DNA of 64,000 bases from Capronia americana (GCA_016110215.1 JADWQD010000010.1:1-64000); one strand, 5' to 3'; positions 33,429 to 44,044 are shown, numbered from the stretch's first letter. Program-made: numbers and translations. The notes: generated from the letters alone by a model not told the origin.

Positions 33429-35440
33429 CTATGGAATTCGAATGGCCACGAGAATGAATCTGACTTCTCGTCAGCATTAGTCTTTCGAGGCGGAGAGGTG
33501 CTGCCACAGGCACCTGCCAGAATGATGCCATGGTTCCACGGTGGCTGGTTGCTGGTTTCTGGTTGCCAGTTGCTAGTTGCCGAGTCAAGGGAGCAGATGC
33601 CCTCCAGCAGATTGAGAAACTACCAAATCTCCATGCATGTTGGACTCTGCTGTTGTGTCTGAAATCACCGAACCCACCAGACCGACGAGTTCTTCTGCCG
33701 GTCAGTCGTGGGACGCTGCCTACTAGGACTCCTCGCGACTGCGGTGCGGAGGTCTCGCAGGAGACCTCGTCGACGGCCTGCCCGCCGCGTGCTCGCCTGA
33801 TACGTCCCTAGTAAGTGTTTCAGGTACTGGTTACCTTGGGGTACGCATCAAGGGACTGCTCTGAATAGTCAAGCGGTCCTTTTTCCCTTACCCAGGACCG
33901 GGCGAACCCCAAAGTATGGAACGGAAGCTACTCTCTGTGCGCTGTTGAGGCAAGAATCCCAATCTGGCTGCACACATGACACAACATCCATGGACAATGG
34001 CAGTGAACGGATCGTAGCATCTCAGGCCGTGGGTGTTTCCCATCTGCCTGCGTTTTGCGTTCGTAGCACGGTGTGGCCGGGCTATACTCCAAGCAATGCA
34101 TCACACGACCAAGGTGGTGACGATCGTGAGAAAAGTTCAGCCCCAAAGCAGATCTCGGACCTTCTCCGGACACGCAACATCACAATCTCTGAAGACCTTG
34201 TGGCCCAGCTCAAGGGTATCAGTGATATTCTAGCTGTTTCCAAGAAATGCTGTCCAGCCTGCAATGCCACCGCCGAAGGGGTCCAGATCCGATCGCCTGC
34301 CCTATCGAGTATCCCGGTTATCGTACGACATGGTTTCCAAGTGCTTTACCTCCTTGGACACTCAAGGTCATAGGCATACTTCTTCTGGCTAAAATGCGAG
34401 CCGAGAAGGTGGGTCGTGCGACAAAAGCATTCCATGACTCGGTAAACCGACAGAGGGGCTCTCCGCCATTGCAGCAAACGGCTCATTGGCCATGTCGCGT
34501 CGGCTGGGATATATATATATATATATATGTTCGTATCCGAATTCGGTATCGTCAACATGGTTCTTCGAAGGTATGTCGAGCATCGGAATCGGGTTTGTCT
34601 GCCTCTTGGCCGAAAGCCTCTGGTAGTCAGACACGGTACTAGGTGTCCGGGGAGATCGTTGTCCAGACGTCTTGTCTGCGGATCCTTGTATACAAATACG
34701 GCCCCGATTGGCTGAGATTCGAGCATGGCTCGAGTCCAAGATTCGGTTCTTGAGACATCGGGACAGGAAATCTCAAGCTCGCGGCCTTGTTCCTATGCGG
34801 CGTGACCGGTATATCGGCGTCATAAAGCGAACTCGACTCGTGCTTGTGGATCTTGAGCCTCGACGAAGGGGATTTCCGTGCTTGCGATGGTGACGCCTGG
34901 ATTGTTCATTTCGAGCCTGGCCCCGGCATCTCGTTGCTTTCACAGCGTGCTGTCCACCGTGTTGACAACTCTGAAATCGAAGTGTGGACTCTCGTCGCGG
35001 AGAGCCCGATTGCGTTGAACGACGCTGTGAGTGGTGTTTCCGGATGGCACTGTCACGAAAACGTCAGCATCTCTCCGATAGGTATAAATAAGCGTTGCAA
35101 TGTGGCATGGTTTCGAGGCCGCGGATTCGGTCCGAAAGTTCCTGGCTGGCACTGGTCGGATTGTCCCGGTCCGTTTAGCAAGGCGTCTGTCTGGAGAGCG
35201 CAGTCGAGGGACCTGTTTGACCGCTGACAAGCTGGACGGTGGTCGCGCTCAGGTCGTTCAGATGACAGTCGAGGCATAGAGGCGCTCGGCACCTGGCTCG
35301 AATGGTCACGGCTCGGCATGACAGAAATTAATCACCACAGTCCAATACTGTGATGGAGACGTCGAATGATATCCGAAGAGGCCAAGCAAGCCATGGCAGG
35401 TCAACGGCTCTCACGTAGACATGCCTATCCCAGACCAACA
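33429..35440. other. Accessory DNA, probable decayed coding sequence
   Basis: Coding-like fragments occur on the plus strand (for example QISDLLRTRNITISEDLVA near 34141-34210). A plausible intron (GTAAGTGTTT...CCCAG, 33811-33892) is also visible. No helicase Walker A motif was found by eye. A TA tract lies at 34509-34528. No intact gene can be built. Confidence 0.4.
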
Positions 35441-36168
35441 ACGAAACTCATGTAGACGTCCGTATCCAGACCACGAAACGAACCGACGATGGGAGCGCAG
35501 TGGGGGAGAGTTATCCACGACAAATATGGAGTGAAGATGTTGCTTTCTCGACATACTTGAAGCTCTTGGTGCCATGGCCACTCGAATGGACGAGAGAACG
35601 GACGGTCTTGCTAGTGTCGTCTCCGGTACGAGAGTCGACCGTGTCGAGACGTGCACTCACACGGAGTAGTCGCGACGACGTTCAAGTCGGTCCTTCTCTC
35701 GGGGTCACTGGTGGTACCTTCCTGGGGCTGATCCGTCCCGAACATTACAGTTCCAGGGCAGTACGTCGCCATCGTTTCCAGGTCCGGTTGCGGTCGTGTG
35801 TGTCTCCTTTGCGCGGGGACGGCCTGGTCATCACCACATTCGCTGCGTCTCAAGGCGCGCAATACGACGTGGTGATTACGGACCTCCTGATCATGCCACT
35901 GGCCGACCATCGAGGCGCCGGCTTCCTCAACGTGCGCAATCGTCTCAATGTCGCCCATAGCCGCGCGCGCATTGGTATGTATGTCATCGCCACAAAAGAG
36001 CACGTCCTCAATTCGCAAGCACTGGGAAAGCTATTGAATGCGATCCTCAAGTTGGGCTCGGAGAAACCGGTGAAAGGTCCCTTGGCGAGCCGATACTTCG
36101 ACTCGACGGACTTCCGTCTCCTGACCGGCAATATCACCACCTGGATCCGTGGCCTACCCAAGACTTAA
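35441..36168 (+). pseudogene. UPF1/DNA2-like SF1 helicase C-terminal fragment
   Basis: The last 115 codons read as the C-terminal RecA-like half of a UPF1/DNA2/NAM7-type superfamily 1 helicase. VITTFAASQGAQYDVVITDL (helicase motif V region, normally starting TVDSFQG) is followed by GFLNVRNRLNVAHSRARIGMYVI, where LNVAxSRAR is motif VI with its ATP-sensing Arg. The end HVLNSQALGKLLNAI is also family-like. The open frame upstream (35500-35800) has no matching motifs, and motifs I to IV are not seen in the preceding 4 kb. The piece is therefore taken as the surviving end of a broken gene. The conserved tail suggests decay is fairly recent or that the tail is still expressed. Confidence 0.7.
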
Positions 36169-36940
36169 GACAATAACGGTGGTCCGGCCGCGGCGATCGA
36201 GAATAGCGACGGCGATGTAGGGGGATGAGATAATGTAAGCGCACCCGGATGGGATGCAGTGAGCGGAGCAACCACTAGAGGTGTTATAGGGACTCAAGGA
36301 TGGAATAATGCAGGCGGAGTGACTACTGGAGATTGAAGGGGCTGATACTAGCAATAAATCAGCTCCTATAGACCCTCGCAATCCAGCCGGTCGAGATGAA
36401 CCGAGAGCGGAGTGGTGAGTGATCGGACAGGTCGAATTGATCACGAGAAAGGACACGATGGGTGATTGAAATGGGGTTTCTCAGCAGCTGTCGGTACTGA
36501 ATGTTCCTATGTTTCGGGGCTCTGCGCAGCAAGCACACGCTTCCACTAAAAGAGAACTGGATTCGTCGCGTTCTCGCCCTTCCCCTTCCTTCAGTTTCAG
36601 ACGTCTGTGAAATCCATTCTGCGATAGTACCACTGGCGGCCTCTTTTTCTGTCAGGAGCCAGATTGAAATTGTGGCTGGGTCTTCAGGCCCCTAGGCCCC
36701 TAGGCACAAGGGCACGCTAGGCTCCAGGCAGTCGATGCGAGGGTTTCGCTCCCTCGGCTGGTAGTGTATCTGAGGCCGTCATTACAGTACCATTCCTTGG
36801 TAAGCCCGCGGCCTCCCGTCAGGTCATTATGCGCCAAAGTCGGGTGATGAAGATCTCAAGGGTTTTCAAGCTGAAGCTTCTTGAAAATCTTCTAGGTAGC
36901 TGCCATATTCTAGTACGACCGCACGGTCTGATCCTTCAAC
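36169..36940. other. Intergenic, no gene seen
   Basis: This lies between the helicase relic and the aldo-keto reductase. GGAGTGACTACTGGAG and GGAGCAACCACTAGAG-type similar words near 36250-36330 are a weak imperfect repeat. The reductase promoter must lie at the right end. Confidence 0.5.
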
Positions 36941-38272
36941 ATGCCAACTGATGACGAAGCTGTGAGAAAAACGTTCCAAGAGACGAAAGTTGAGTACAGG
37001 AAACTCGGACAATGTGGTCTGAAAGTTTCGTTCCCTATCCTCGGTGCCATGGTAAGTAAGACTTGATTAGAGCAGCGGATTTTCATCACCAAACTCACGA
37101 AACAATCCTAATTTAGAGCTTTGGCGATCCGAAGTGGCAAAGTTGGGTGCTGGACGAAGAGACAAGTCTGCCTCTGCTGAAAGCGGCATATGATCGAGGA
37201 CTGAACACGTGGGATACAGGTATGTATGGTGTGGAATGGCTATGCCAGGCTCCTCTCCTCCTCCCTTGGAATACAGGTTTTCGCCTAGCATTGGACGACT
37301 CCGGGTGCTTTATGGACCTTTTATGTCTGCTGTACTTAGATCGATGGACTGTCTTGAAGGCTGATTCCTACCAACAGCAAATCTCTACTCGAATGGCGCG
37401 AGCGAAGAAATTATCGGCAAAGCTTTGAAGAAATATGACATCCCTCGCCACAAAGTTGTAATCATGACCAAATGCTGGGGATACGTCGGCGAGGAACCAT
37501 GGATGCCGAAATTTCCAGAGGTTGAGTACCTCGTCCACTGTCTCACGAGAGACTGCGTTCTAAGACAGAACAGATGCCACAGGTCAAAGACTACGTGAAT
37601 CAGGGTGGCCTCTCTCGTCAAGCAATATTCCAAGCCGTGGAGGCCAGTCTCAAGCGATTGAGCACAACCTATATCGACCTCCTTCAAATACACCGCTTTG
37701 ACGAAGATGTCTCCATCGAGGAGACCATGGAAGCCCTTCATGACCTCGTCAAATGGGGCAAGGTCCGCTATCTTGGTGCGAGTTCCATGTGGACGTACCA
37801 ATTTGTCATGATGCAGGCCTGTGCCGAATCGCACGGCTGGACCAAGTTTGTTAGCATGCAGAACCATTACAATTTGCTGTACCGGGAGGATGAGCGCGAG
37901 ATGAACAGATATTGCAACCTCACCGGCGTTGGTCTCATTCCGTGGGCGCCGCTATGTCGTGGGGTTTTGGCCCGCGCTCCAGGGTCAGAAAGGACGGAGC
38001 GTAGCCTGAAGGACAGAGCTCGGACCGGTCACAGTGAAGTAGACAAGCTGATTGTGAAGCGTGTCCAGGACATTGCCGAGAAGAAGGGTTGGAAGATGAG
38101 CCACGTTGCATTGGCCTGGATCCGAAAGCGAGTCACGAGTCCGATCGTCGGGCTGAGCAGTGTGGCCCGGATGGATGAGATCCTCGGTGTTAAGGATAAA
38201 GAGCTGACGGAAGAGGAGGAAAGGTATTTAGAAGAGCTGTACCGAGCAAGGGAAGTGGAAGGCCATCATTAG
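36941..38272 (+). CDS. Aldo-keto reductase (AKR, aryl-alcohol dehydrogenase-like)
   Basis: An NADPH-dependent carbonyl reductase. Four exons, 36941-37051, 37117-37219, 37378-37520 and 37574-38272, give 351 residues. The last acceptor is AACAG at 37573; the nearer ACAG at 37568 would run into a stop. The catalytic tetrad is present: Asp70 and Tyr75 in NTWDTANLYSNGASEE, Lys103 in VIMTKCWGY, and His159 in DLLQIHRFDED. The barrel continues with GKVRYLGASSMWTYQF, GLIPWAPLCRGVLAR and the cofactor-binding SPIVGLSSVARMDEIL. Length and motifs match fungal AKRs near aryl-alcohol dehydrogenases and versiconal hemiacetal acetate reductase. The second intron (158 nt) is longer than the others. Substrate unknown; no cluster partners adjoin. 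Confidence 0.93.
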
Positions 38273-39551
38273 GTTGGCTATGCGGGTAGGCAGGATCATA
38301 ACAAGGGGAGAGAAAGGTCACGATCGCCCTTGCTGACGTATCAACCCGTCTTCTTGGTGTTTCCCTTTTCGACTTTGCCGCCGAGTTCATGTCTTCTCCT
38401 TCTGCATACGCTGATTTTTCAAGGCTCTCATTGGAGTCCCGAATATGTTCGATCAGGACGCTTTCCTCGTACGAGGTTGAGCGCAATAGCCATGGCGAAC
38501 GGCACGCTCCTGATCCAGGATATCCCGAACTTCCTTTTCCCAGGTGCAAAATCGTCACCAATGCTAAGCTGAATGTTGTTGTTGTTTTTCACTGGTAAAC
38601 GCCGACAAGAGAGTCACGAAATATAATCAGGTGCGGGTGCATTTGCTGCACCAATTATCGCATTCGCCAAGACATTAGCGTGGACTTTTAGTCACTAATT
38701 AACTGCTCCGCTACGCTGCGCTGGATGACCCTCGAGCCTCCTTCCCCCCTCTCCCTTTCCTTCCTCTTTTAGTTGGTCAGATCAGTACACAACAACAATG
38801 AATTGAAGGCATGGCAACCCTTTCAGCTGTCATTAAGACGCTACTTCGCTTACGCCCGCTACCTGGTTATTCCATATGAGGCCTCTCGAAGCCAACGCCC
38901 TCAGTGGCGCCGTCCAGCCGCTTCCAGCCTTTTCGGGTCACTCCACATTCATGCACCTGCAAGCTGATGGCTGCTTCAGCTCGTATTGAGTGCTCTACAA
39001 GTAGCTGGAAAAATCGCTTTCTTCCTCAAATGGCTTGTGGATGGCCTGTATGAATCGGAATCACGAGAGATTAACAACCCTGGAGCAGGCAGTCATGCAA
39101 AGCTCATACCACGCTGTCCGGAATAGGACTATTTGGTCCCTGGATACCTCATTGCCCATGCACAGTTGTGCCGCCGGTCATGCTCAAGGCTCGGCCATGG
39201 TGTGATGCGTATTGTAGACACCGACAGTCGACGATCTCGTCGTGATACTGGTCTCAGGTCGCTCGGGTATGTAAGCCTTTTCCTGTCCTGTCCTCGACTG
39301 CTTTTCGACATAATGGACTGCTCCTCCTCCTCCTCGTGTTCGCGAATATATTACTGAGTACTGTTATCCTGCCTATCCAGGATAAATATTGACACCGTCG
39401 CTTGTAGTTCAAAAAAAAGGCGTCGAATCTTTGGATTTCTGCCCTGAAGGAAAGCCTATGCCTTTCTCCTACAGCTTTTGACACTTCCCACAGATCTCCC
39501 ATACCAACACTACTTCTCAAAGCAAGCCGATTTCCGGAGATTTATTCCATC
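38273..39551. other. Intergenic upstream of SIR2-like gene
   Basis: No gene is supported. A CTCCTCCTCCTCCTC run lies near 39321-39336. The right end is the promoter and leader of the SIR2-like gene. Confidence 0.5.
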
Positions 39552-41915
39552 ATGGGTAACTACAAATCTACACTCACTTCCAATGCCCCGAACGAGACAC
39601 CCGATCCGGCAGATCAAGACTATACCCGGATGTCTTTGGACGAGCTCGCAAACCAGATCAAAAGTACCAACAATCTGGTTGTGGTTTGTGGTGCTGGACT
39701 CTCCTCCGGAGTCGCTCCGCTTGCCCGCGAAGTCAGGCATGGACTGCTTTTGGCCATTGAAACTCTGGCCGATGGAGTCACCCAGTCTGATCATGCTTTT
39801 CTGGTGGAAGAAATGGAAAACTCGGAACCTCCGTACTTGACCCTGGAGCTCTTTGTCTCAGGACTGCGTCATCGCGTCCCCGCTTTAGAAGGTCCCCTTC
39901 GACAGTTGTACGAAGAGCTTTTCCGTCTCCCAGAATTGAATCACGCAAATCGAGCCCTTGGAAAAGGCCTCAAATTTTTTCAAAGCCACGACAAGCAAGC
40001 TGTGGTTCTGAATGCAAATTTCGATGACGGCCTGACTCGAAGTTTGACAGAAGCTGGCGTTTCTGAATACAGGCTTATTACACCAAACAATGTCCATGAA
40101 ATCGTGGCTGAGAAGAATGACCAGGCCGGCGGTAGTGATGCCAGAACAACTTCGATGCTTGTGGACATCTGTGCTTATCATGGCACTATCCAGAAAAGGG
40201 CTCCTGATGGTACCACACCAAGCCCTCCGACCTCTATGACAGCGCGCAGTCTGGCGCATCCTTTCTCACCTGACATGTCCCGATACATTCAACATTCAAT
40301 TTCAAGGGCTGACTTGGTCCTCTTTCTTGGACACCGCGGAGAAGACTTCTACGATCTGAACGTAGAACTCCGACGCATCCTCCAGCGAGGAATTGCAACC
40401 AAAGCCAAGTTCAGATGTGTTCCCCACATGGGTGATGTGGACACAATCAACGAGAACTCATACGTACAGTTGTACGGCAAGTCCGGCGTCGTCCTTCTGG
40501 AAAATGCTACAAGTGGAGATTGGATAGGTGAACTCTTCGATATGGTATCAGGGGATCAAACTTCACCGCGCAAGATTCGTTTCAAACCTCAGCAGCGTGA
40601 GGAGATCTTCCTGAGGATGCTGGCGTTAGTGAGCGACTTCTCCTCTGTCGAGTCCCATGAGCGCTCTCTGGTCAAGCAGCAGTGTAGAGCTTTGCTCGAC
40701 GATATCAAAGCCGGCACCCTCGCCGCATGGTCTGTCATCGAACATTACCGACTGGAAAGCCTCGGATACAGTCAGAACGAAATTGCAGAATTCGGACGGG
40801 CTCCATCGCAGAGACAATACTTCGGTCTCCCCATTCTCGAACTCATCACGCTACAGAAAGAATACCAAAAGTTTCGCAATGCTTTTGCAAAAGTGAGCCG
40901 AGAAAACTCGGACGACACTATCAAGATTGGTCTTGAGCTGGCGCATCGTATGGAAAGCTTCGCGATGGATGCTAGGACAGCAATGCCAAACATCTCCAAT
41001 TCTGCCCAGAAAGCAATTGCTATGTTGCTAGCCGCAATCCCTTACGACTACTGTGGACTTGTCGGTATGCGGCTCATGAAGGTTTTCCAGTTTCAGCCAA
41101 GCTGCGAGGACCCACCGAGTCAAAATGCGTCGCTCGATGAACTTCTAGACGCTCTTGACAAGTCTTCAATGAAGAAGCTAACATCCCAGCTTCCTGTTTC
41201 TAAACCTTTCGAGAACTATGGAAACGGTGTAGGTTGGCGCACGGAGTTGCTCTTCCGCACCTCTGCGAAACTCGCCCAGGAAGCTGGTAAAGAGCTCGCG
41301 GTTGAGGCCGCCAGGCTGTCCACAAACGACCAAGATGCGAAGATATACGCCGACAATCTGTCACAAATAGTGAGTTGGCGCGACTGGGAGCTTGCACCTA
41401 GAGAAAATCGACTTCGCTTGTCCTTTCTGGGGGCTAGTGAAAGGCTGGATGGCTATCGAAAAATGATTGATGTTCGAATGAAGAGAATGGCAGAGGAGAG
41501 TGGGGAGGCTACCACTGGGGAGCGTTCGTTCTCTGCCGCGGCAGACGCAGCACAGTGTGCTGTACGCGTTTGCGAAGTCGCTCGGCTTCTCGCAAATGTG
41601 GGCGATGAAGGTGTTCCTCAGAAAGACTCCAAAGTCATGGAACTGGACGTGGCCAAATGGTTCTTGGGCAAAATTCCCGAGATGGCCAGGGAGTGCATCC
41701 GGGTGGCAGCCGAATCGTCGTCCATACCAAACTGGTTGATCATGCAGGCATACGATGCTTTGCTGTTGGAATCTTTGCTCAATGGGAGAGGTAACGAGCG
41801 GGCGATCATCCAAGAGGCAGAGGCTTATGGCAAGCAAGATGGAGCGAACTTTCAGTACAAGACACGCCTAGAACAGATGAGGAGCCGCATTGCCTCTTCA
41901 GAGTCTCGTCCATGA
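39552..41915 (+). CDS. SIR2-like domain protein, putative NAD-cleaving immune-type effector
   Basis: A single uninterrupted exon of 787 residues. Residues about 38-330 carry a SIR2-like Rossmann domain: LVVVCGAGLSSG (GAG motif 47-51), LNANFDDGL (the T-x-N-x-D position, Asn156), CAYHGTI (His210) and DLVLFLGHRGEDFYDLN (258-270). This spacing is that of the SIR2-like (SIR2_2-type) domains that cleave NAD in bacterial defence proteins such as ThsA and DSR, not of histone deacetylase sirtuins. No Cys4 zinc module is seen. The C-terminal 450 residues are helical and unassigned, perhaps a sensor or oligomerisation part. The N-terminus MGNYKS has Gly2 and Ser6, an N-myristoylation pattern, so membrane attachment is likely. 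Lack of introns contrasts with most neighbours. NADase activity is inference. Confidence 0.85.
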   Translation: MGNYKSTLTSNAPNETPDPADQDYTRMSLDELANQIKSTNNLVVVCGAGLSSGVAPLAREVRHGLLLAIETLADGVTQSDHAFLVEEMENSEPPYLTLELFVSGLRHRVPALEGPLRQLYEELFRLPELNHANRALGKGLKFFQSHDKQAVVLNANFDDGLTRSLTEAGVSEYRLITPNNVHEIVAEKNDQAGGSDARTTSMLVDICAYHGTIQKRAPDGTTPSPPTSMTARSLAHPFSPDMSRYIQHSISRADLVLFLGHRGEDFYDLNVELRRILQRGIATKAKFRCVPHMGDVDTINENSYVQLYGKSGVVLLENATSGDWIGELFDMVSGDQTSPRKIRFKPQQREEIFLRMLALVSDFSSVESHERSLVKQQCRALLDDIKAGTLAAWSVIEHYRLESLGYSQNEIAEFGRAPSQRQYFGLPILELITLQKEYQKFRNAFAKVSRENSDDTIKIGLELAHRMESFAMDARTAMPNISNSAQKAIAMLLAAIPYDYCGLVGMRLMKVFQFQPSCEDPPSQNASLDELLDALDKSSMKKLTSQLPVSKPFENYGNGVGWRTELLFRTSAKLAQEAGKELAVEAARLSTNDQDAKIYADNLSQIVSWRDWELAPRENRLRLSFLGASERLDGYRKMIDVRMKRMAEESGEATTGERSFSAAADAAQCAVRVCEVARLLANVGDEGVPQKDSKVMELDVAKWFLGKIPEMARECIRVAAESSSIPNWLIMQAYDALLLESLLNGRGNERAIIQEAEAYGKQDGANFQYKTRLEQMRSRIASSESRP

Positions 41916-42810
41916 TCACCGAGGGACATACACTCTTGAGAGATGTCACGAATGGGTTTCAGGTATGGAGATCAAACTCGTGGGTCGGTCCGCTCCTTTC
42001 ATCTTAGACAAGGTTGTCGCCAATTAGGAGGTCGTTACGGAAGCCGAGGTCCAGCTTCGGAATTCAAGTACTGTGCTAGATCTCAACAAGTAAGGAGCTA
42101 TGAAAATACTTTATGGTCTGGTGTACTGGAAGACTCGCCTCACAAAGGGTCACGGAAGACCTTGTAAGGCATTATTTGGAGATTTCCTACCACAATGTTT
42201 GACTTCAATTGTTCAGCGAGCTCAAACCTGGCGGTCAGCCCTTTGCGAAGTCAGGCTCGCCGGCGCTACTGTGCGCAAAGGTCAAGAACGAAGCGGTAAG
42301 CCACCATACGCTAATGGTATTGACCTCGAAGTCGAGTGCGGCGTGCAAGCGGCATTGTCGTTCGCGATACCGAGTACTTCTCGGCATTCTCCTGACAATG
42401 GCCTGACATGTTTGATGGACATTCAGCTCGGTCGTCATCGGGCTTGATGTGGCTGTTCCAAGAAGTCGCCTGAAAGAAAGAACCTTGGCAGCCAGCCTCT
42501 CTTGGCTCGTTTGCTAAGCGATGGCTGTCAAGACGTCCCTCATAAGAGGCAATTCACGTCAAACATCCCTGTACCGGTCTCCCAACCCGGCATAGTGCGT
42601 TTACGAGTACGAACATCGGGCGTCTGGATCACCAGGTCGACGAGATCTGGTCTGGGCGTGGAGCTGTTCAAAAATTGCGTGATGCGCAGACAGATAGTCG
42701 TGAGGGCGAATATGGTGCCCTCTCCTATCCTACTTGGCTGACCGACAAAGCTCGGGGTCTGGAAAGATTTGCAACGAAGCAGATGTCCATGCCAGAGTCT
42801 TAGGCCTCAT
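41916..42810. other. Intergenic, convergent 3' ends
   Basis: This separates the SIR2-like gene (plus) and the Nudix gene (minus). Short frames show no domain. No terminator-like or repeat structure is obvious. Confidence 0.5.
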
Positions 42811-43668
42811 TCACGTCCGTCCTCGAGTCGGAGTCGGAGCCTCGGATAGATACAATCGTCCTTCCTTCTTCAGATTCTCGTAGAGGGCCCAAGCAGCCAG
42901 CGTTTTGGCATCCCTGGCTCCCTCTCTCCAAAGGTCCTCATACTTGACGAGTTTCACCCTTATCTTCTCGTGAAGCGTATCGCCCGTCAAGTTCGCCTCC
43001 AACTCCTCAATCTCCCTGCGACCCATGATTCTGTCCCACAGAAACAGTGCAATGTATTCGTCGCACCCTCCTGGACTAGGATACATGGCCTTCTTCAAGT
43101 GCGGTTCCACGTTGATGGCATTTTCCAATGCTCGGCTGGTCATGTTGACGAGTTCGTGTTCCGGTATTGTCAAATTGGTCTCCTCGAGGATTTCAGTGGC
43201 AGCTGCACCGACAAAGGTCCCCTCTTCGTCAATCATTCCCGCCGGGATCTCGAAAAAGGTCAGACTGCCAGCCGGTATCCGTGGTTGTTCGGTCATGATG
43301 ACCCATCTCTCGTTTCTGTTCTCCTCCGGACGTAGGATCATGAGGATAGCAACACTGCCGCCGCGAAGGAAAACGACCCCCGGAAGCGACTTCCCATCTT
43401 TCTGGTTCTGGACAACCGTTTCCATCAAAACGAACCCTATTTTGCGCGGCGTGCAGTAGTCGAAAAACTCCACAGCCTTGACGTCGATGGATTTGAGACT
43501 GTAACGCTCCTTCTCGTCGTGGAATGGATGTTCCGGATTACCTTGCCTCTTTATTGATTGTTGCATAGCCTCAAGCCAGTTTTTAAAAGGCTTAAACTCG
43601 AGCAGTAGTTCCCGGGTGATCTCGTGGGGGATGGATACATCGATATTGTCATGTCGAAAGGTCGACAT
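42811..43668 (-). CDS. Nudix hydrolase, ADP-sugar/ADP-ribose diphosphatase type
   Basis: A single exon of 285 residues. The family cleaves ADP-ribose or ADP-sugars to AMP and a sugar phosphate. Seen: KAVEFFDYCTPRKIGFVLME (family-typical strand before the Nudix fold), GSVAILMILRPEENRNERWV, TEQPRIPAGSLTFFEIPAG, and the Nudix helix around residues 144-166. Of the standard box G-x5-E-x7-R-E-U-x-E-E-x-G, the three metal-binding acids (Glu159, Glu162, Glu163) are kept. The first Glu is Gly150, the Arg is Thr158 and the final Gly is Asn165. AMYPSPGGCDEYIALFLW follows, typical of substrate specificity loops. The best family match from memory is the plant NUDX14-like ADP-sugar diphosphatase group. Its position between the SIR2-like and HET genes is notable. 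Confidence 0.88.
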   Translation of the reverse strand: MSTFRHDNIDVSIPHEITRELLLEFKPFKNWLEAMQQSIKRQGNPEHPFHDEKERYSLKSIDVKAVEFFDYCTPRKIGFVLMETVVQNQKDGKSLPGVVFLRGGSVAILMILRPEENRNERWVIMTEQPRIPAGSLTFFEIPAGMIDEEGTFVGAAATEILEETNLTIPEHELVNMTSRALENAINVEPHLKKAMYPSPGGCDEYIALFLWDRIMGRREIEELEANLTGDTLHEKIRVKLVKYEDLWREGARDAKTLAAWALYENLKKEGRLYLSEAPTPTRGRT

Positions 43669-44044
43669 AATGTAGCAAATGTGATGGTATTGGTATAGTA
43701 TAGACGCAATACTTCAATGAAGATTTCGCTCTTCAAAGATATGACTATTTCGTCAAGTTTTTCCAGACGGACAGAACAGTGATGAACAGAGCAGCTCTAG
43801 AAACATGTTGAGTCCTTAGAGGGGAGCTGTGTTATCTCGTAAATGAAATTGCTGGTGTGATATTTGCACATGCAACCATGGACCGATGAGGCTTGGAACC
43901 AGCATAGTCTCAACAGCGGTGGTCTGAGCAGGCGCCGTGGCCGAGCGTGGTCTGAGTCGCAGCTGAAGCGAATACGAAGTAGAAGCAGATGGCGCTGCAA
44001 ACACTTGAGCTTGAATATCCAGATAAGTCCCGCAGAGAGCCAAC
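43669..44044. promoter_or_regulatory. Divergent intergenic region Nudix / HET
   Basis: The Nudix (minus) and HET (plus) genes start from opposite sides of this 376-bp stretch, so it should contain both promoters. A short AT-rich stretch lies near 43676-43700. No known factor site is recognised. Confidence 0.5.

Noticed and set aside
27455..36168. Intact Helitron, LTR retrotransposon or Starship element
   Set aside because: No terminal repeats, reverse transcriptase, Rep/HUH motif or tyrosine recombinase was seen; the helicase tail is UPF1/DNA2-like, not PIF1-like.
39552..41915. Classical sirtuin deacetylase
   Set aside because: Lacks the Cys4 zinc module and the GAGxSxxSGIPDFR-type core; motif spacing follows SIR2-like NADase domains.
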